A DNA stretch of 64,000 nt from JADJXV01 sp964527785 (lineage in GTDB: Bacteria; Bacteroidota; Ignavibacteria; Kapaibacteriales; UBA961), in NCBI GenBank assembly GCA_964527785.1, contig CAZGNO010000007.1, positions 8,165 to 72,164 of the forward strand, given 5' to 3'. The position numbers were made by a program, and so were the translations under genes. The notes under the pieces were generated by a model. It saw only the letters and a list, made by a program, of their open reading frames with translations. It was not told where the DNA came from and ran no database searches. Within the stretch, counting starts at the first letter, position 1. Each line of letters starts with the position of its first letter. This document shows positions 9,042-17,101 of this stretch, piece after piece.

Positions 9042-9887
9042 CTAATTGATAATTGTATAGGTAACAAGTATTCTCTCAAAACTATGCGGAATATTAAAAG
9101 CACCGGGATTTGTATTATCTACCGACATACTCCGTTCTTTGATGATGCCGATGTTGCGATTAGTCCATACCGTTCTATCATCGGACAGCTCATTTGTACG
9201 TCTACCGTTCGAGAATGTCACTGCGTTCGGAGAAATTATTTTCATTGAAAACATAAGTAGTGATTGTGATTTTTTCGTTGAAATTGATTCACCATTCACG
9301 GAAATTGCTTCGTTCCCATATGTAAGATACAAATTTTTAATTCCATCCTCAACCGACACATACGTTGTGCTGCCATCCGTTTGGAACGCAGGAAATGACG
9401 GTTCGAGAAAAGTAGTGTCAATAGTCTTTTGGCTGGTCTTATTGCAATCTTCATATACACGCCATTTCAAGCTCTCTCTGTAGAAACAGTTGCACAGCTG
9501 GTTTTGAAATCCGAGATTATTGACATAAAATTCACTCGGAGTTACCACCCAATAGACAGTATCTCTTTGGTATGTCAAGCCACCGTCATTTGAGTAACGG
9601 TCTTCAAATTTTAGAGAAGGCAATCCGGCTTTGGTATATACAACGTCCCTGCCGATAAGAGTAAGGGTGTCGAAAGATACTACAATTGCCGATGATGTTT
9701 GACTACGCAGAGGATTACCTTGAGCATCAAGAAGAGTACGCTTGTATATCCACGACGAACTGGTTTTTGCATTATTCAGAGTTGAGGGAACATTACATTC
9801 ATATTCAGGTGAGAGTGAATGGTCGGTAGTACAGCTTACTATTGATGCTATTACCACGACCGAACAAAAAAAAAGTATGTGTTTCAT
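9042..9887 (-). CDS. hypothetical lipoprotein
   Basis: 281 residues. The N-terminus MKHILFFCSVVVIASIVSC is a lipoprotein signal peptide with lipobox IVSC, so the mature protein is membrane-anchored at Cys19. The rest is predicted to be beta-rich, with many Ser, Thr and Tyr, and shows no domain I recognise. It is the third gene of a leftward group (sigma factor, anti-sigma-like barrel protein, lipoprotein), 19 bp after the barrel gene. A role as an envelope sensor or as a target of that sigma system is inference only. Confidence 0.7.
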   Translation of the reverse strand: MKHILFFCSVVVIASIVSCTTDHSLSPEYECNVPSTLNNAKTSSSWIYKRTLLDAQGNPLRSQTSSAIVVSFDTLTLIGRDVVYTKAGLPSLKFEDRYSNDGGLTYQRDTVYWVVTPSEFYVNNLGFQNQLCNCFYRESLKWRVYEDCNKTSQKTIDTTFLEPSFPAFQTDGSTTYVSVEDGIKNLYLTYGNEAISVNGESISTKKSQSLLMFSMKIISPNAVTFSNGRRTNELSDDRTVWTNRNIGIIKERSMSVDNTNPGAFNIPHSFERILVTYTIIN

Positions 9888-9906
9888 ATTTTATTCTTTT
9901 AAATTA

Positions 9907-11334
9907 TTAAAATTCATAACCTATACCAAGCCCTATGCCCGATCGAAGCGCAGACTGATATGAATTGTTATTGCTAATTAATTGAAATGTAAATTCGGGT
10001 CCGAGTGATATATGATATTTGTCGTAAAAATTATACGTAAGCATTGCCTGTGATTTTAGCAGCATCCCCGCATCGCTAAACCCAGCCGAAAAAGCCGATG
10101 TCCACCAAAACGACTGACTATTCGGTAACAAAAACTCCAACAAATCGGGACGGTAATCTAGGCGGTATTTGAGTGCTGCCCACGTAATGTTATTTTTGAG
10201 GGTGTAGGTATTAACACCGTTAATATTCTGTATTGAGTACAGTGGCAAGCGTTCCCGCCCTACTTCTATTCCCAGCGAGGTATTTTCGGAAACCGCCCAT
10301 GTTGCATCAATTGCAATATCACCCAAAGCTACATCGGGAGTAAGTGTGAGTGCTGTGGCATCTATAGTATTTGCAGTTCGTATTATCCCCATCATTCCTC
10401 GCGCCGATACAAACCTCGGCACATACCACGAATGATTAGTAAAACCGTCCGTCTCTTGCATATCTATGATTGTCCGCATCTGCGGGTTCATTGGCAGTGA
10501 TGAAGCAGCAGAGGAGACGGATAGTAATGAGACCAACGAAATTTGCTGTTGTATAGCAGCATCCGGCATATCAGCAGGCACAGATGAATAACCGTTCAGT
10601 TCTGCTGGATTTTTGGGTGAATTACTATTCAATTGATTACTGTATTGTGAATTGATATTCTGCCTGTTACGACTCATTGCTTCTTTGACTTGTACGATAG
10701 TATTCTGAGAATTATCTAACACAGAACTATTATTTTGAGGAGTATTTTGTTGAAAATACTTATGTATAGAACTCTTATTCAGCTTGGTATGCTGTTCGTT
10801 TTTCGTGAACTCTTCTGTATTATTTTGTGGCAATTCATTATCATAATGTTTATCCGTGTTATTTTCTTTCGATAGATTCCTAGCCACACTCACCGACTCG
10901 GATTCATTATTATCGTGTGAAACAGTATTGACCCCTTCTTCGTGACTTTGTACTCTCGGAGTAATTGATGATGCGACCTGTTTGTTGGGCTTTTCAGTAT
11001 CAGTAAATTTTACAATTCCGAGTGTAACCAAAGCACCCAGAGAAACGAGAACAAGTGACTTCACAATCGTAACAACGGGATTAGCTTTTGTCGCAATTTC
11101 TACAGCATCTAGCCCTACCGTATTCATAACCGATGAATACAAATCAGGTGGAGCGTTATACCTTTTTGAAGCAGTAAGTATAACCTTCCCGAAGCGCACT
11201 GCCGACTGCAATTCTTGTTGCAGGGATGTATTTTCAGTGAGTGACTGAAAAAGCACCTCATTTTCTATTTCGGTGGTTTCTCCGTCCACGAATAGTTGCA
11301 CTAAATCTTTATAATATTGCTCGTTTGAATCCAT
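9907..11334 (-). CDS. membrane protein with anti-sigma-like N-terminus and beta-barrel-like C-terminus
   Basis: 475 residues. Residues 1-80 are helical and contain LFVDGETTEIENEVLFQSL, resembling the cytoplasmic part of anti-sigma factors but without a clear zinc-binding HxxxCxxC. One membrane helix follows (about 85-107, VVTIVKSLVLVSLGALVTLG), then a low-complexity Asn/Gln/Ser-rich stretch (about 125-250). The last 190 residues have alternating hydrophobic strands and a terminal GIGLGIGYEF, ending in Phe as outer-membrane barrels do. It starts 2 bp after the ECF sigma gene, so an anti-sigma role is likely. The barrel-like end is unusual, and the assignment is by eye. Confidence 0.6.
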   Translation of the reverse strand: MDSNEQYYKDLVQLFVDGETTEIENEVLFQSLTENTSLQQELQSAVRFGKVILTASKRYNAPPDLYSSVMNTVGLDAVEIATKANPVVTIVKSLVLVSLGALVTLGIVKFTDTEKPNKQVASSITPRVQSHEEGVNTVSHDNNESESVSVARNLSKENNTDKHYDNELPQNNTEEFTKNEQHTKLNKSSIHKYFQQNTPQNNSSVLDNSQNTIVQVKEAMSRNRQNINSQYSNQLNSNSPKNPAELNGYSSVPADMPDAAIQQQISLVSLLSVSSAASSLPMNPQMRTIIDMQETDGFTNHSWYVPRFVSARGMMGIIRTANTIDATALTLTPDVALGDIAIDATWAVSENTSLGIEVGRERLPLYSIQNINGVNTYTLKNNITWAALKYRLDYRPDLLEFLLPNSQSFWWTSAFSAGFSDAGMLLKSQAMLTYNFYDKYHISLGPEFTFQLISNNNSYQSALRSGIGLGIGYEF

Positions 11335-11336
11335 AA

Positions 11337-11894
11337 TTATTCTCCGCTGTTTACATAACCCGAAAGCAGTTCACGCAGTCGTGATTTTGCACGGACTATC
11401 CGGTTCCGTACAGTAGTCACCGGAACTTCCTGCACTATTGCTATTTCATTATAAGTCATATTACTATAGGTTTGCATTATCAAAGCATCCCTGTATTCTT
11501 CCGGCAAGAGCTGCAATGCGGTTTCGATTACCTGCTCCAGTTCCTTTTGATTATCCTCTTCCATCGGAATTGAAATTTCCAAATCATCTATATTCACAAA
11601 CTGCTGCGATGTTTTATGCTGCGCATCTATGACAAGATTGCGAACAATTCTCATCAAATACGCTGCAATATTTACAACAACCGCTCCGTGTTCGCCTGCC
11701 TTGTAAAACCGCATAAAAGCATCCTGAACAACATCTTTGGCTTGCTCGTCATTCCGGAGTGAAATTCTACTGTACGCCCATACACGCTGCTCGAATCTGC
11801 GATACAGTTCCTTGAACGCTTGTTCCCGGTGTCCACGTGATGTGAGCATCGAAAACAGTTCATTATCTGAATATGTGTCAAATTTTTGATTCAT
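11337..11894 (-). CDS. ECF-family RNA polymerase sigma factor
   Basis: About 185 residues from the ATG at 11894 (MNQKFDTYSDNELFSML). An upstream in-frame start at 11942 adds 16 residues that do not fit the family. Region 2 is seen in AFKELYRRFEQRVWAYSR and QAKDVVQDAFMRFYK (core binding and -10 recognition). Region 4 contains LLPEEYRDALIMQTYSNMTYNEIA followed by VPVTTVRNRIVRAKSRLREL, a helix-turn-helix for the -35 element. It directs RNA polymerase to an alternative promoter set and is probably held by the product of the next gene. Confidence 0.88.
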   Translation of the reverse strand: MNQKFDTYSDNELFSMLTSRGHREQAFKELYRRFEQRVWAYSRISLRNDEQAKDVVQDAFMRFYKAGEHGAVVVNIAAYLMRIVRNLVIDAQHKTSQQFVNIDDLEISIPMEEDNQKELEQVIETALQLLPEEYRDALIMQTYSNMTYNEIAIVQEVPVTTVRNRIVRAKSRLRELLSGYVNSGE

Positions 11895-11973
11895 ATACTT
11901 AGACTGACAGCCGGTGATGCGTTTTGTTTCAAGAATAAACAATTAGCATTAAAAAATTCAGTAGATTTTTTTT

Positions 11974-12110
11974 TGGTCAGGTCGGTTGCTACAACCGACC
12001 TGCCTGCTAAGCGTCTGAGTGGAGAGGCAGTTGTAACAGCTGCCTTGACTCAGTTGCTTTTTGACCTTTATAACATGACAATGCACGATGGTAAACAAAC
12101 GACCTGACCT
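11974..12110. repeat. dispersed palindromic element, copy 2 (inverted), in the 11895-12319 gap
   Basis: The 425-bp gap holds no supportable gene. It contains GGTCAGGTCGGTTG...CAACCGACCTGCC (11975-12004), then a CTAAGCGTCTGAG spacer, then GGCAGTTGTAACAGCTGCC (12026-12045). This is the reverse complement of the element at 5009-5084. A terminal GACCTGACCT at 12101-12110 mirrors the starting AGGTCAGGTC, so a larger unit of about 137 bp may be bounded by these inverted motifs. Confidence 0.6.
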
Positions 12111-12254
12111 AATATAAGAAATAACAATATCCATGGTATGCTTACAACCAATTGTATGCTAATTTCCTTACGCGTTTCTTATGGTAAATTACAACTATTT
12201 AATGTACCGGGTTTCTTCGCGGGAGTTATCAGTCCTGTACTTCTATAAAACGCA

Positions 12255-12295
12255 ATCAGCCCTCCCCTGCTATAGTATTGCAGGAAAGGGCTGAT
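12255..12295. terminator. hairpin downstream of the DUF6249-like gene
   Basis: Arms ATCAGCCC and GGGCTGAT enclose an inner CCCTGC/GCAGG stem. The structure lies 25 bp past the stop codon of the minus-strand gene at 12320. It is a plausible transcript end, although the T-run is poor. Confidence 0.5.
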
Positions 12296-12319
12296 ATGAG
12301 ACCTCCGCTAGCGTTACGT

Positions 12320-12730
12320 TTACATTTGCAATGCTTTGCCGGCTTCTTCCCGTCTGTTTTCCTTTTCTTTTTTTGCTGCAACCACATAGAATATAAGCAG
12401 TGCCAACCCGCCGCCTATAAAAGCGAGAGCCGGAATAAAATCTTCAGTCATACCAAAATTCTCATGAATGGCAATGCCGGTCATTATGCCGATGCCCACA
12501 AAAAATATCAGGAGTCCCCATTTCAAGCTGTTAAGAGGATTAGGGTTTCTTTTTTGGCGATGCTCTTGTTTAAATAGTTCACGTATTTCTTCCGCTGCTA
12601 ATCCTTTTTCAATGATTGCCATACGCTCACGATTACGTGCTTCGATGTATTTCCATATCACAAAACCGGGTATGCCAAATGTACTGAGAATTGCGACAAG
12701 AGGAATGAATAATTCTTCAGGATGTACCAT
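12320..12730 (-). CDS. DUF6249-like small membrane protein
   Basis: About 136 residues from the ATG at 12730 (MVHPEELFIPLVAI). An upstream frame start at 12802 adds 24 residues without support. There is an N-terminal membrane helix (LFIPLVAILSTFGIPGFVIW), a charged amphipathic stretch with repeated Arg and Glu (YIEARNRERMAIIEKGL), two further membrane helices (about 70-90 and 105-125) and a Lys/Glu-rich tail. This helix/charged/helix layout is common in FCB genomes as DUF6249, of unknown function. It is transcribed alone. Confidence 0.6.
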   Translation of the reverse strand: MVHPEELFIPLVAILSTFGIPGFVIWKYIEARNRERMAIIEKGLAAEEIRELFKQEHRQKRNPNPLNSLKWGLLIFFVGIGIMTGIAIHENFGMTEDFIPALAFIGGGLALLIFYVVAAKKEKENRREEAGKALQM

Positions 12731-12961
12731 AAGTTTGCCTTGATAGTATAGTATAAATAGATTGACTGTCTTTACCACCTTTGACAGGAAAAAAGTAATC
12801 AAGGTTTCAAATCGTAGAAAAAAAATGAGTTTTTCACTATTAATGAAAATATTTTTCGAGTAAGTGAAACATAATTGTTAATTTTTCGGTCAAAGAGGAT
12901 GATTAGGTAACAGCATTTCCGCTTCTTCATTTGAAACAATTAACTTATAGTTGAAAATCAC

Positions 12962-13396
12962 ATGAAAACTTTCTCTCGTTTCATTGTCGTTTCGGTAATA
13001 CTTATGAGTTTCTTGGCAGTGGACAGCCAAGCAAAATATAGACTGGTCGTTAAAAAAACAGGACAGGAAGGGTATTTATCTCAATTGTTTCGCTCATACT
13101 TTGCGCCGCTCCTCTCAAAAAAAGGTGGTGCAACCGGATATGAATATGTATCCTATGTAGGAAAAGGCAAGGACACCTATATCTGGTGCAAGACCAAAGG
13201 ATATGATGAATGCCCTGCCTCTACCCTTCGTGATAAGATAATTGAAAGCAATATTGACGATAACGACCGCGAAGCAGCCGACTATGCTATTGCCCAAATC
13301 AAAAAAGGTGTAAACTCAGGAAATAAAACATTGCAATCCGGCAGGTATGTTTGGTGGAATAAAACAAATCTTGAAATTACAGTTTCGGTAGATTGA
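12962..13396 (+). CDS. small secreted protein, paralogue of the next gene
   Basis: 144 residues with a signal peptide (about 1-24, ending SQA). The mature part has KYRLVVKKTGQEGYLSQL, a Cys pair (WCKTKGYDECP), a DREAADYAIAQIKKGVNSG helix and a strand-rich end (SGRYVWWNKTNLEITVSVD). The next gene repeats this pattern: WYRLTAK..GPNGYANQ, IRCEYAG..KC, DQEGANYAFNQMRKGVKEG and SGRLVEWKRTDTDIYVYV. The two are therefore tandem paralogues encoding a small disulfide-bonded exported protein. I do not recognise the family. Confidence 0.7.
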   Translation: MKTFSRFIVVSVILMSFLAVDSQAKYRLVVKKTGQEGYLSQLFRSYFAPLLSKKGGATGYEYVSYVGKGKDTYIWCKTKGYDECPASTLRDKIIESNIDDNDREAADYAIAQIKKGVNSGNKTLQSGRYVWWNKTNLEITVSVD

Positions 13397-13444
13397 TTTT
13401 ATATCTACTTAATGAAACAGAATTATTTGAAATTATATTTTGCA

Positions 13445-13545
13445 GTCATTCTGAGGGATTCTTAGACCGAAGAATACCCGCAAAGCAATATATCATAAAG
13501 GGCTTAAGCAGCATACGGAGATTCTTCACTAACGTTCAGAATGAC
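13445..13545. repeat. GTCATTCTGAG/CAGAATGAC-bounded element between the paralogues
   Basis: An element of about 100 bp begins GTCATTCTGAGGGATTCTT and ends AGATTCTTCACTAACGTTC then AGAATGAC, so its ends form an imperfect inverted repeat. Sequences of this form (CATTCTGAG next to a GAAGAATCT-like motif) are known to me as common dispersed repeats in Bacteroidota genomes. It fills most of the gap between the two small secreted protein genes. Confidence 0.5.
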
Positions 13546-13637
13546 AGGGCATTTAAAATTAAAATAAATCTGTCCTGCTACTTATATTGAACAAAATATT
13601 TTTCTTCAATTCTATATTTTTCATCGGAGCTATTATA

Positions 13638-14015
13638 ATGAAATCACTCTATTCACTTATTGCAGGAGTAATCATATTCTTCAGCATATCCACTTCCGAT
13701 AGTTATGCATGGTATCGGCTAACAGCTAAGAATGGCGGACCCAACGGCTATGCTAACCAAGTTGTTCATTGGGACTATTGGGGAACAGATATCAGGTGTG
13801 AATATGCCGGAAGTTCAAAATGTTCGACAGAAGCAAAACGGGAGACCGGATTTTTATTCAGATCCGATGCAATTGACAGAAAAGACCAGGAAGGGGCAAA
13901 TTATGCTTTTAACCAAATGCGAAAAGGCGTAAAAGAAGGAAAAATCAAAATGCCGTCAGGAAGACTCGTAGAATGGAAAAGAACAGATACCGACATCTAT
14001 GTTTATGTACGGTGA
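13638..14015 (+). CDS. small secreted protein, paralogue of the preceding gene
   Basis: About 125 residues from the ATG at 13638 (MKSLYSLIAGVIIFFSIST), which gives a clean signal peptide ending SYA. The open frame extends to 13587, but the added residues disrupt the signal peptide. The mature protein is about 100 residues with two Cys, a central helix (KDQEGANYAFNQMRKGVKEG) and a beta-rich end. It shares spacing and motifs with the gene at 12962 but lacks that protein's roughly 15-residue insertion after the first strand. Function unknown. Confidence 0.7.
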   Translation: MKSLYSLIAGVIIFFSISTSDSYAWYRLTAKNGGPNGYANQVVHWDYWGTDIRCEYAGSSKCSTEAKRETGFLFRSDAIDRKDQEGANYAFNQMRKGVKEGKIKMPSGRLVEWKRTDTDIYVYVR

Positions 14016-14083
14016 TACAATTGCCTTATTAACTGATGTTACGCAGGAAAAATAAATTACTATTTGTAATTCAGTCTAGAATA

Positions 14084-14257
14084 GTTCCGTAGGAACGTAA
14101 TATCGGTAGAAGCTGGCATAAAAACTACCTGAGTTCCGTAGGAACGTAATATCGGTTAAAAAACGGCAGCGTCTGTCTAACCGATATGGCATCCCTAACG
14201 GGATTTTTCAACAGGTTGATTCAATATTCTACCGATATAGCATCCCTAACGGGATTT
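14084..14257. repeat. two direct plus two inverted short repeats upstream of an ECF sigma gene
   Basis: The 339-bp gap has no gene. It contains two copies of a 24-bp motif that starts GTTCCGTAGGAACGTAA and ends ATCGGT (14084-14107 and 14133-14156, 49 bp apart). Two copies of an oppositely oriented relative follow, starting ACCGATAT and continuing GCATCCCTAACGGGATTT (14180-14206 and 14231-14257, 51 bp apart). The second type resembles the reverse complement of the first, so the block can fold into a large cruciform. It ends about 100 bp before the sigma factor start. Confidence 0.65.
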
Positions 14258-14354
14258 AATGCTGATAACCATAACGGAAATTTTCAAATTAAACTTATTC
14301 TTGTGTATCATCAGTTATTAAGTAGAAGGACAGAAACTGTTACTCCCCTCTTGC

Positions 14355-14924
14355 ATGAAAGAACACGAAATTATTCAAAAAATCCTGAGCGGCGACCGGC
14401 GGGCATTCTCACTGCTCGTAGAACGTCACCAAGCAAAAGCAATGACGCTTGCCTTGCGGATGCTCAAAAACCGTGAGGATGCCGAAGAAGCACTGCAAGA
14501 TGCTTTTTTGAGAGTATTTCGTTCGCTGGGAAGTTTTGAGGGGAAAGCGAATTTTTCTACATGGTTTTATAGAATCGTCTATAATGTTTGTGCGTCGGCA
14601 CTCGAAAAAAGAGGCAGCGCAGTATTTACATCCCTTAGCGAAGACGACAGGGAAATAGAATTACCCGATGCATCACACTCAAACGCTCCCGATGAACTAC
14701 TCGAAGAGCACGAAGACAACACAATAATTTATCGCGAAATTGAACGTTTACCGGTGGAATACTCGTCCGTGCTAACGCTTTTTTTCGTTCAGCAATTGCG
14801 GTATGACGAAATTACCGCAGTAACCGGGATGCCACTCGGAACAGTAAAGACCCGTCTTTTTCGTGGACGGATGATGCTCCGCGAGGCAATTTCAAGACGG
14901 CTGCCACTTAATGAATTACCCTAG
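14355..14924 (+). CDS. ECF-family RNA polymerase sigma factor
   Basis: 189 residues. Region 2: AFSLLVERHQAKAMTLALRM, REDAEEALQDAFLRVFRSL and FSTWFYRIVYN, as in SigW/RpoE-like ECF factors. Region 4: LPVEYSSVLTLFFVQQLRYD and MPLGTVKTRLFRGRMMLRE, a helix-turn-helix that reads the -35 element. The next gene encodes a zinc-finger anti-sigma factor, which is the normal arrangement. The regulon cannot be inferred. Confidence 0.92.
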   Translation: MKEHEIIQKILSGDRRAFSLLVERHQAKAMTLALRMLKNREDAEEALQDAFLRVFRSLGSFEGKANFSTWFYRIVYNVCASALEKRGSAVFTSLSEDDREIELPDASHSNAPDELLEEHEDNTIIYREIERLPVEYSSVLTLFFVQQLRYDEITAVTGMPLGTVKTRLFRGRMMLREAISRRLPLNELP

Positions 14925-14952
14925 AATGTTTTGCTATATGTTTATAAAAGTC

Positions 14953-15501
14953 ATGAAACATTTAACACAAGAGCAAATTTTTGAATATATAGACGGCACG
15001 TCGCAGCCCGCCGAATCCGGACGGATTGCAGTGCATCTGCGAGAGTGTTCGGTGTGTAGCCACGAGGTTGAGCAGCACCGGGCTATGACAAGTGTCCTCA
15101 AGCGGAGTCCTGCTGTAGAACCTTCGCCTGAGTTCTCAGTTCATTTGATGGCATCAATAATGAACGAGCCAATTCCAAAATCCAAACCAAAAGTAATTGC
15201 ACTAAAGAAAATCAAGATCGGCTGGCTCGTGGCTGCAAGTATTATCATCAGCTTCGGAATATTCATTGCGTCAATTCCCCAAAAGCAAGCCGCAGTGTAC
15301 AAACCGTCCGAAATTCAGAATGTAGTACACAGTTATTCAGACCGGATGGTTACTGCCATGCACTCCGTCACCGACTTTTTTACTGCCATATCGCAATTTA
15401 TTCCTGTGAAAAGTTCCGGCTCGCTTGTGCTTTTGCTAAGTGGCTGCTTCTTGCTGTGGGTGGTTGATAGGGCGGCACGGAAGAGGTTTTTGGGGGCGTG
15501 A
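14953..15501 (+). CDS. zinc-finger anti-sigma factor, membrane-anchored
   Basis: About 182 residues from the ATG at 14953 (MKHLTQEQIFEYIDG). A start at 14911 would overlap the sigma gene by 14 bp. The N-terminus has the anti-sigma zinc finger H-x3-C-x2-C (HLRECSVC), which binds the cognate ECF sigma. A first membrane helix (GWLVAASIIISFGIFIA) and a C-terminal hydrophobic helix (LVLLLSGCFLLWVV) follow. It should hold the sigma factor of the preceding gene at the inner membrane until an envelope signal releases it. Confidence 0.85.
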   Translation: MKHLTQEQIFEYIDGTSQPAESGRIAVHLRECSVCSHEVEQHRAMTSVLKRSPAVEPSPEFSVHLMASIMNEPIPKSKPKVIALKKIKIGWLVAASIIISFGIFIASIPQKQAAVYKPSEIQNVVHSYSDRMVTAMHSVTDFFTAISQFIPVKSSGSLVLLLSGCFLLWVVDRAARKRFLGA

Positions 15502-15540
15502 TAATGAGTCGGATGTAATAACCATCCCTTTCTCGGTTTC

Positions 15541-15603
15541 ACTTACCGACAGTACTTACCGACAGTGCAAACCGACAGTGCCTCTGTCGTGTCGGTTTGT
15601 CGG
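15541..15603. repeat. CCGACAG palindromic repeat, left copy
   Basis: This stretch of about 60 bp has repeated TACCGACAG and AACCGACAG words followed by CTGTCG and GTCGGTTTGTCGG. A closely similar copy lies in inverted orientation at 49599-49656, beyond the other end of the prophage. Both copies appear to be host dispersed repeats and not phage termini, because the host tandem array separates this copy from the phage. Confidence 0.55.
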
Positions 15604-15629
15604 GAACGGTACTTAGCCCTGAAACTATT

Positions 15630-16890
15630 GTATTAATTTCGGAACTAACTCCTCCTGTTTCCCCGTTAGGGGATTAATAGTAATAGTATATGGGTACAAA
15701 ATTGACAAAGCTCCGCTAGGAGTAACACAAAAACGACAATGTAACCATAATATATACAATGAATTATATCGGCGTAACAGACTATATCGCTCCAATGGAG
15801 CTTTGTCGTTACTGTTCAATTACTTTCTATTACTATGTCGCTCCTACCGGAGCTTAATACCAAAACTTAGTTCCGAAACTTAGTCCCGTAATTCATATAT
15901 ATGAGTTTCGGAACTTAATTTCGGAACTAACTCCTCCCATTTCCCCGCTAGGGGATTAATAGTAATAGCAAGTGAGTACAAAATTGTCAAAGCTCCGTAG
16001 GAGTGGCACCGAAACGACAATGTAACCATAATAGATACAATGAATTATATCGGTGTAACAGACTATGTCGCTCCGATGGAGCTTTGTCGTTACTGTTCAA
16101 TTGCTTTCTATTACTATGTCGCTCCTACCGGAGCTTAATACCGAAACTTAGTCCCGAAACTCATATATATAATTTCGGAACTTAATTTCGGAACTAACTC
16201 CTCCAGTTTCCGCGCTAGGGGATTAATAGTAATAGTATGTAAATTGAAAAACGACAAAGCTCCGTAGGAGTGACACTGAAACGACAATGTAACCATAATA
16301 AATACAATGAATTATATCGGCGTAACAGACTATGTCGCTCCGATGGAGCTTTGCCATTACTGTTGAATTACTTTATAGTATATGGGTAGAAAAACGACAG
16401 AGCCCCGTAGGAGTGACATAGAAATTAAAATGTAACCACTTTAAAAATATTGAGTTATACTGGCGCTACAGACTATGCCGCTCCGATGGAGCTTTGTCGT
16501 TTCTGTTCAATTGCTTTCTATTACTATGTCGCTCCTACCGGAGCTTAATACCGAAACTTAGTCCCGAAACTCATATATATAATTTCAGAACTTAATTTCG
16601 GAATTAACATCTCCATTTCCCCGCTAAGGGATTAATAGTAATAGCAAGTAAATACAAAATTGACAAAGCTTCGCTAGGAGTGACACAGAAACGACAATGT
16701 AACCATAATAGATACAATGAATTATATCGGTGTAACAGACTATGTCGCTCCGATGGAGCTTTGTCGTTACTGTTCAATTGCTTTCTATTACTATGTCGCT
16801 CCTACCGGAGCTTAATACCGAAACTTAGTCCCGAAATTAAGTCCCGAAATTATATATATAGTTTAGGGACTTAATTTCGGGACTAACTAT
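15630..16890. repeat. tandem array of about 267-bp units with nested GC-rich palindromes
   Basis: Four to five imperfect units fill this gene-free stretch. The core GTCGCTCCGATGGAGCTTTG recurs near 15779 (two changes), 16062, 16329, 16471 and 16738, at spacings of about 283, 267, 142 and 267 bp. Each full unit contains a series of small palindromes (CCCCGCTAGGGG, AGCTCCGTAGGAGT, CTCCGATGGAG, CTCCTACCGGAG) and ends in an AT-rich ATATATA stretch flanked by TTTCGGAACTTAATTTCGG. The short open frames at 16003 and 16680 are two copies of one repeat unit and not genes. The array stops abruptly after GGACTAACT at about 16889, where prophage-like sequence begins. Confidence 0.8.
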
Positions 16891-16904
16891 AGACGTGCAT
16901 AGTG

Positions 16905-16968
16905 ACCGTTACTAAATTATTTTTTCCTGTTACTATATTATTTTCGCTTTTTTGGCTTAAAGACTTTT
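16905..16968. other. candidate right (methylase-side) prophage terminus
   Basis: ACCGTTA lies at 16905-16911 just after a TG dinucleotide, and AAAGACTTTT at 16959-16968. Both words occur in the opposite orientation at the repressor-side end (49368-49374 and 49349-49358). Between them are two related TTACTAAATTATTTTT and TTACTATATTATTTTC words that could be transposase sites. The flanking bases do not form a convincing 5-bp duplication, so the exact terminus is unresolved. Confidence 0.35.
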
Positions 16969-17064
16969 GTAAAAATAATATGGGAACGGACGTGCAAAAC
17001 TACATAATAATTACCGCACAATCAATAAATAAACACTCATAACAATACTGCTGCAATGTCAGAC

Positions 17065-17097
17065 AAAAGCCCTGCTACTTTACAATAGCAGGGCTTT
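17065..17097. terminator. intrinsic terminator after the Dam-type methylase gene
   Basis: The stem AAAAGCCCTGCTA pairs with TAGCAGGGCTTT around an 8-nt loop, immediately past the methylase stop codon. A/T runs on both sides could make it work in both directions. It marks the end of the leftward late operon of the prophage. Confidence 0.8.
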
Positions 17098-17101
17098 CTC
17101 T

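Noticed and set aside
14084..14257. Possible CRISPR array
   Set aside because: There are only two copies of each motif, the second pair is inverted, and no cas gene is near.
16003..16874. Open frames at 16003-16185 and 16680-16874 with nearly identical products
   Set aside because: They are copies of the same stretch of the tandem array. Their likeness comes from the repeat and neither has a start signal or a recognisable protein.
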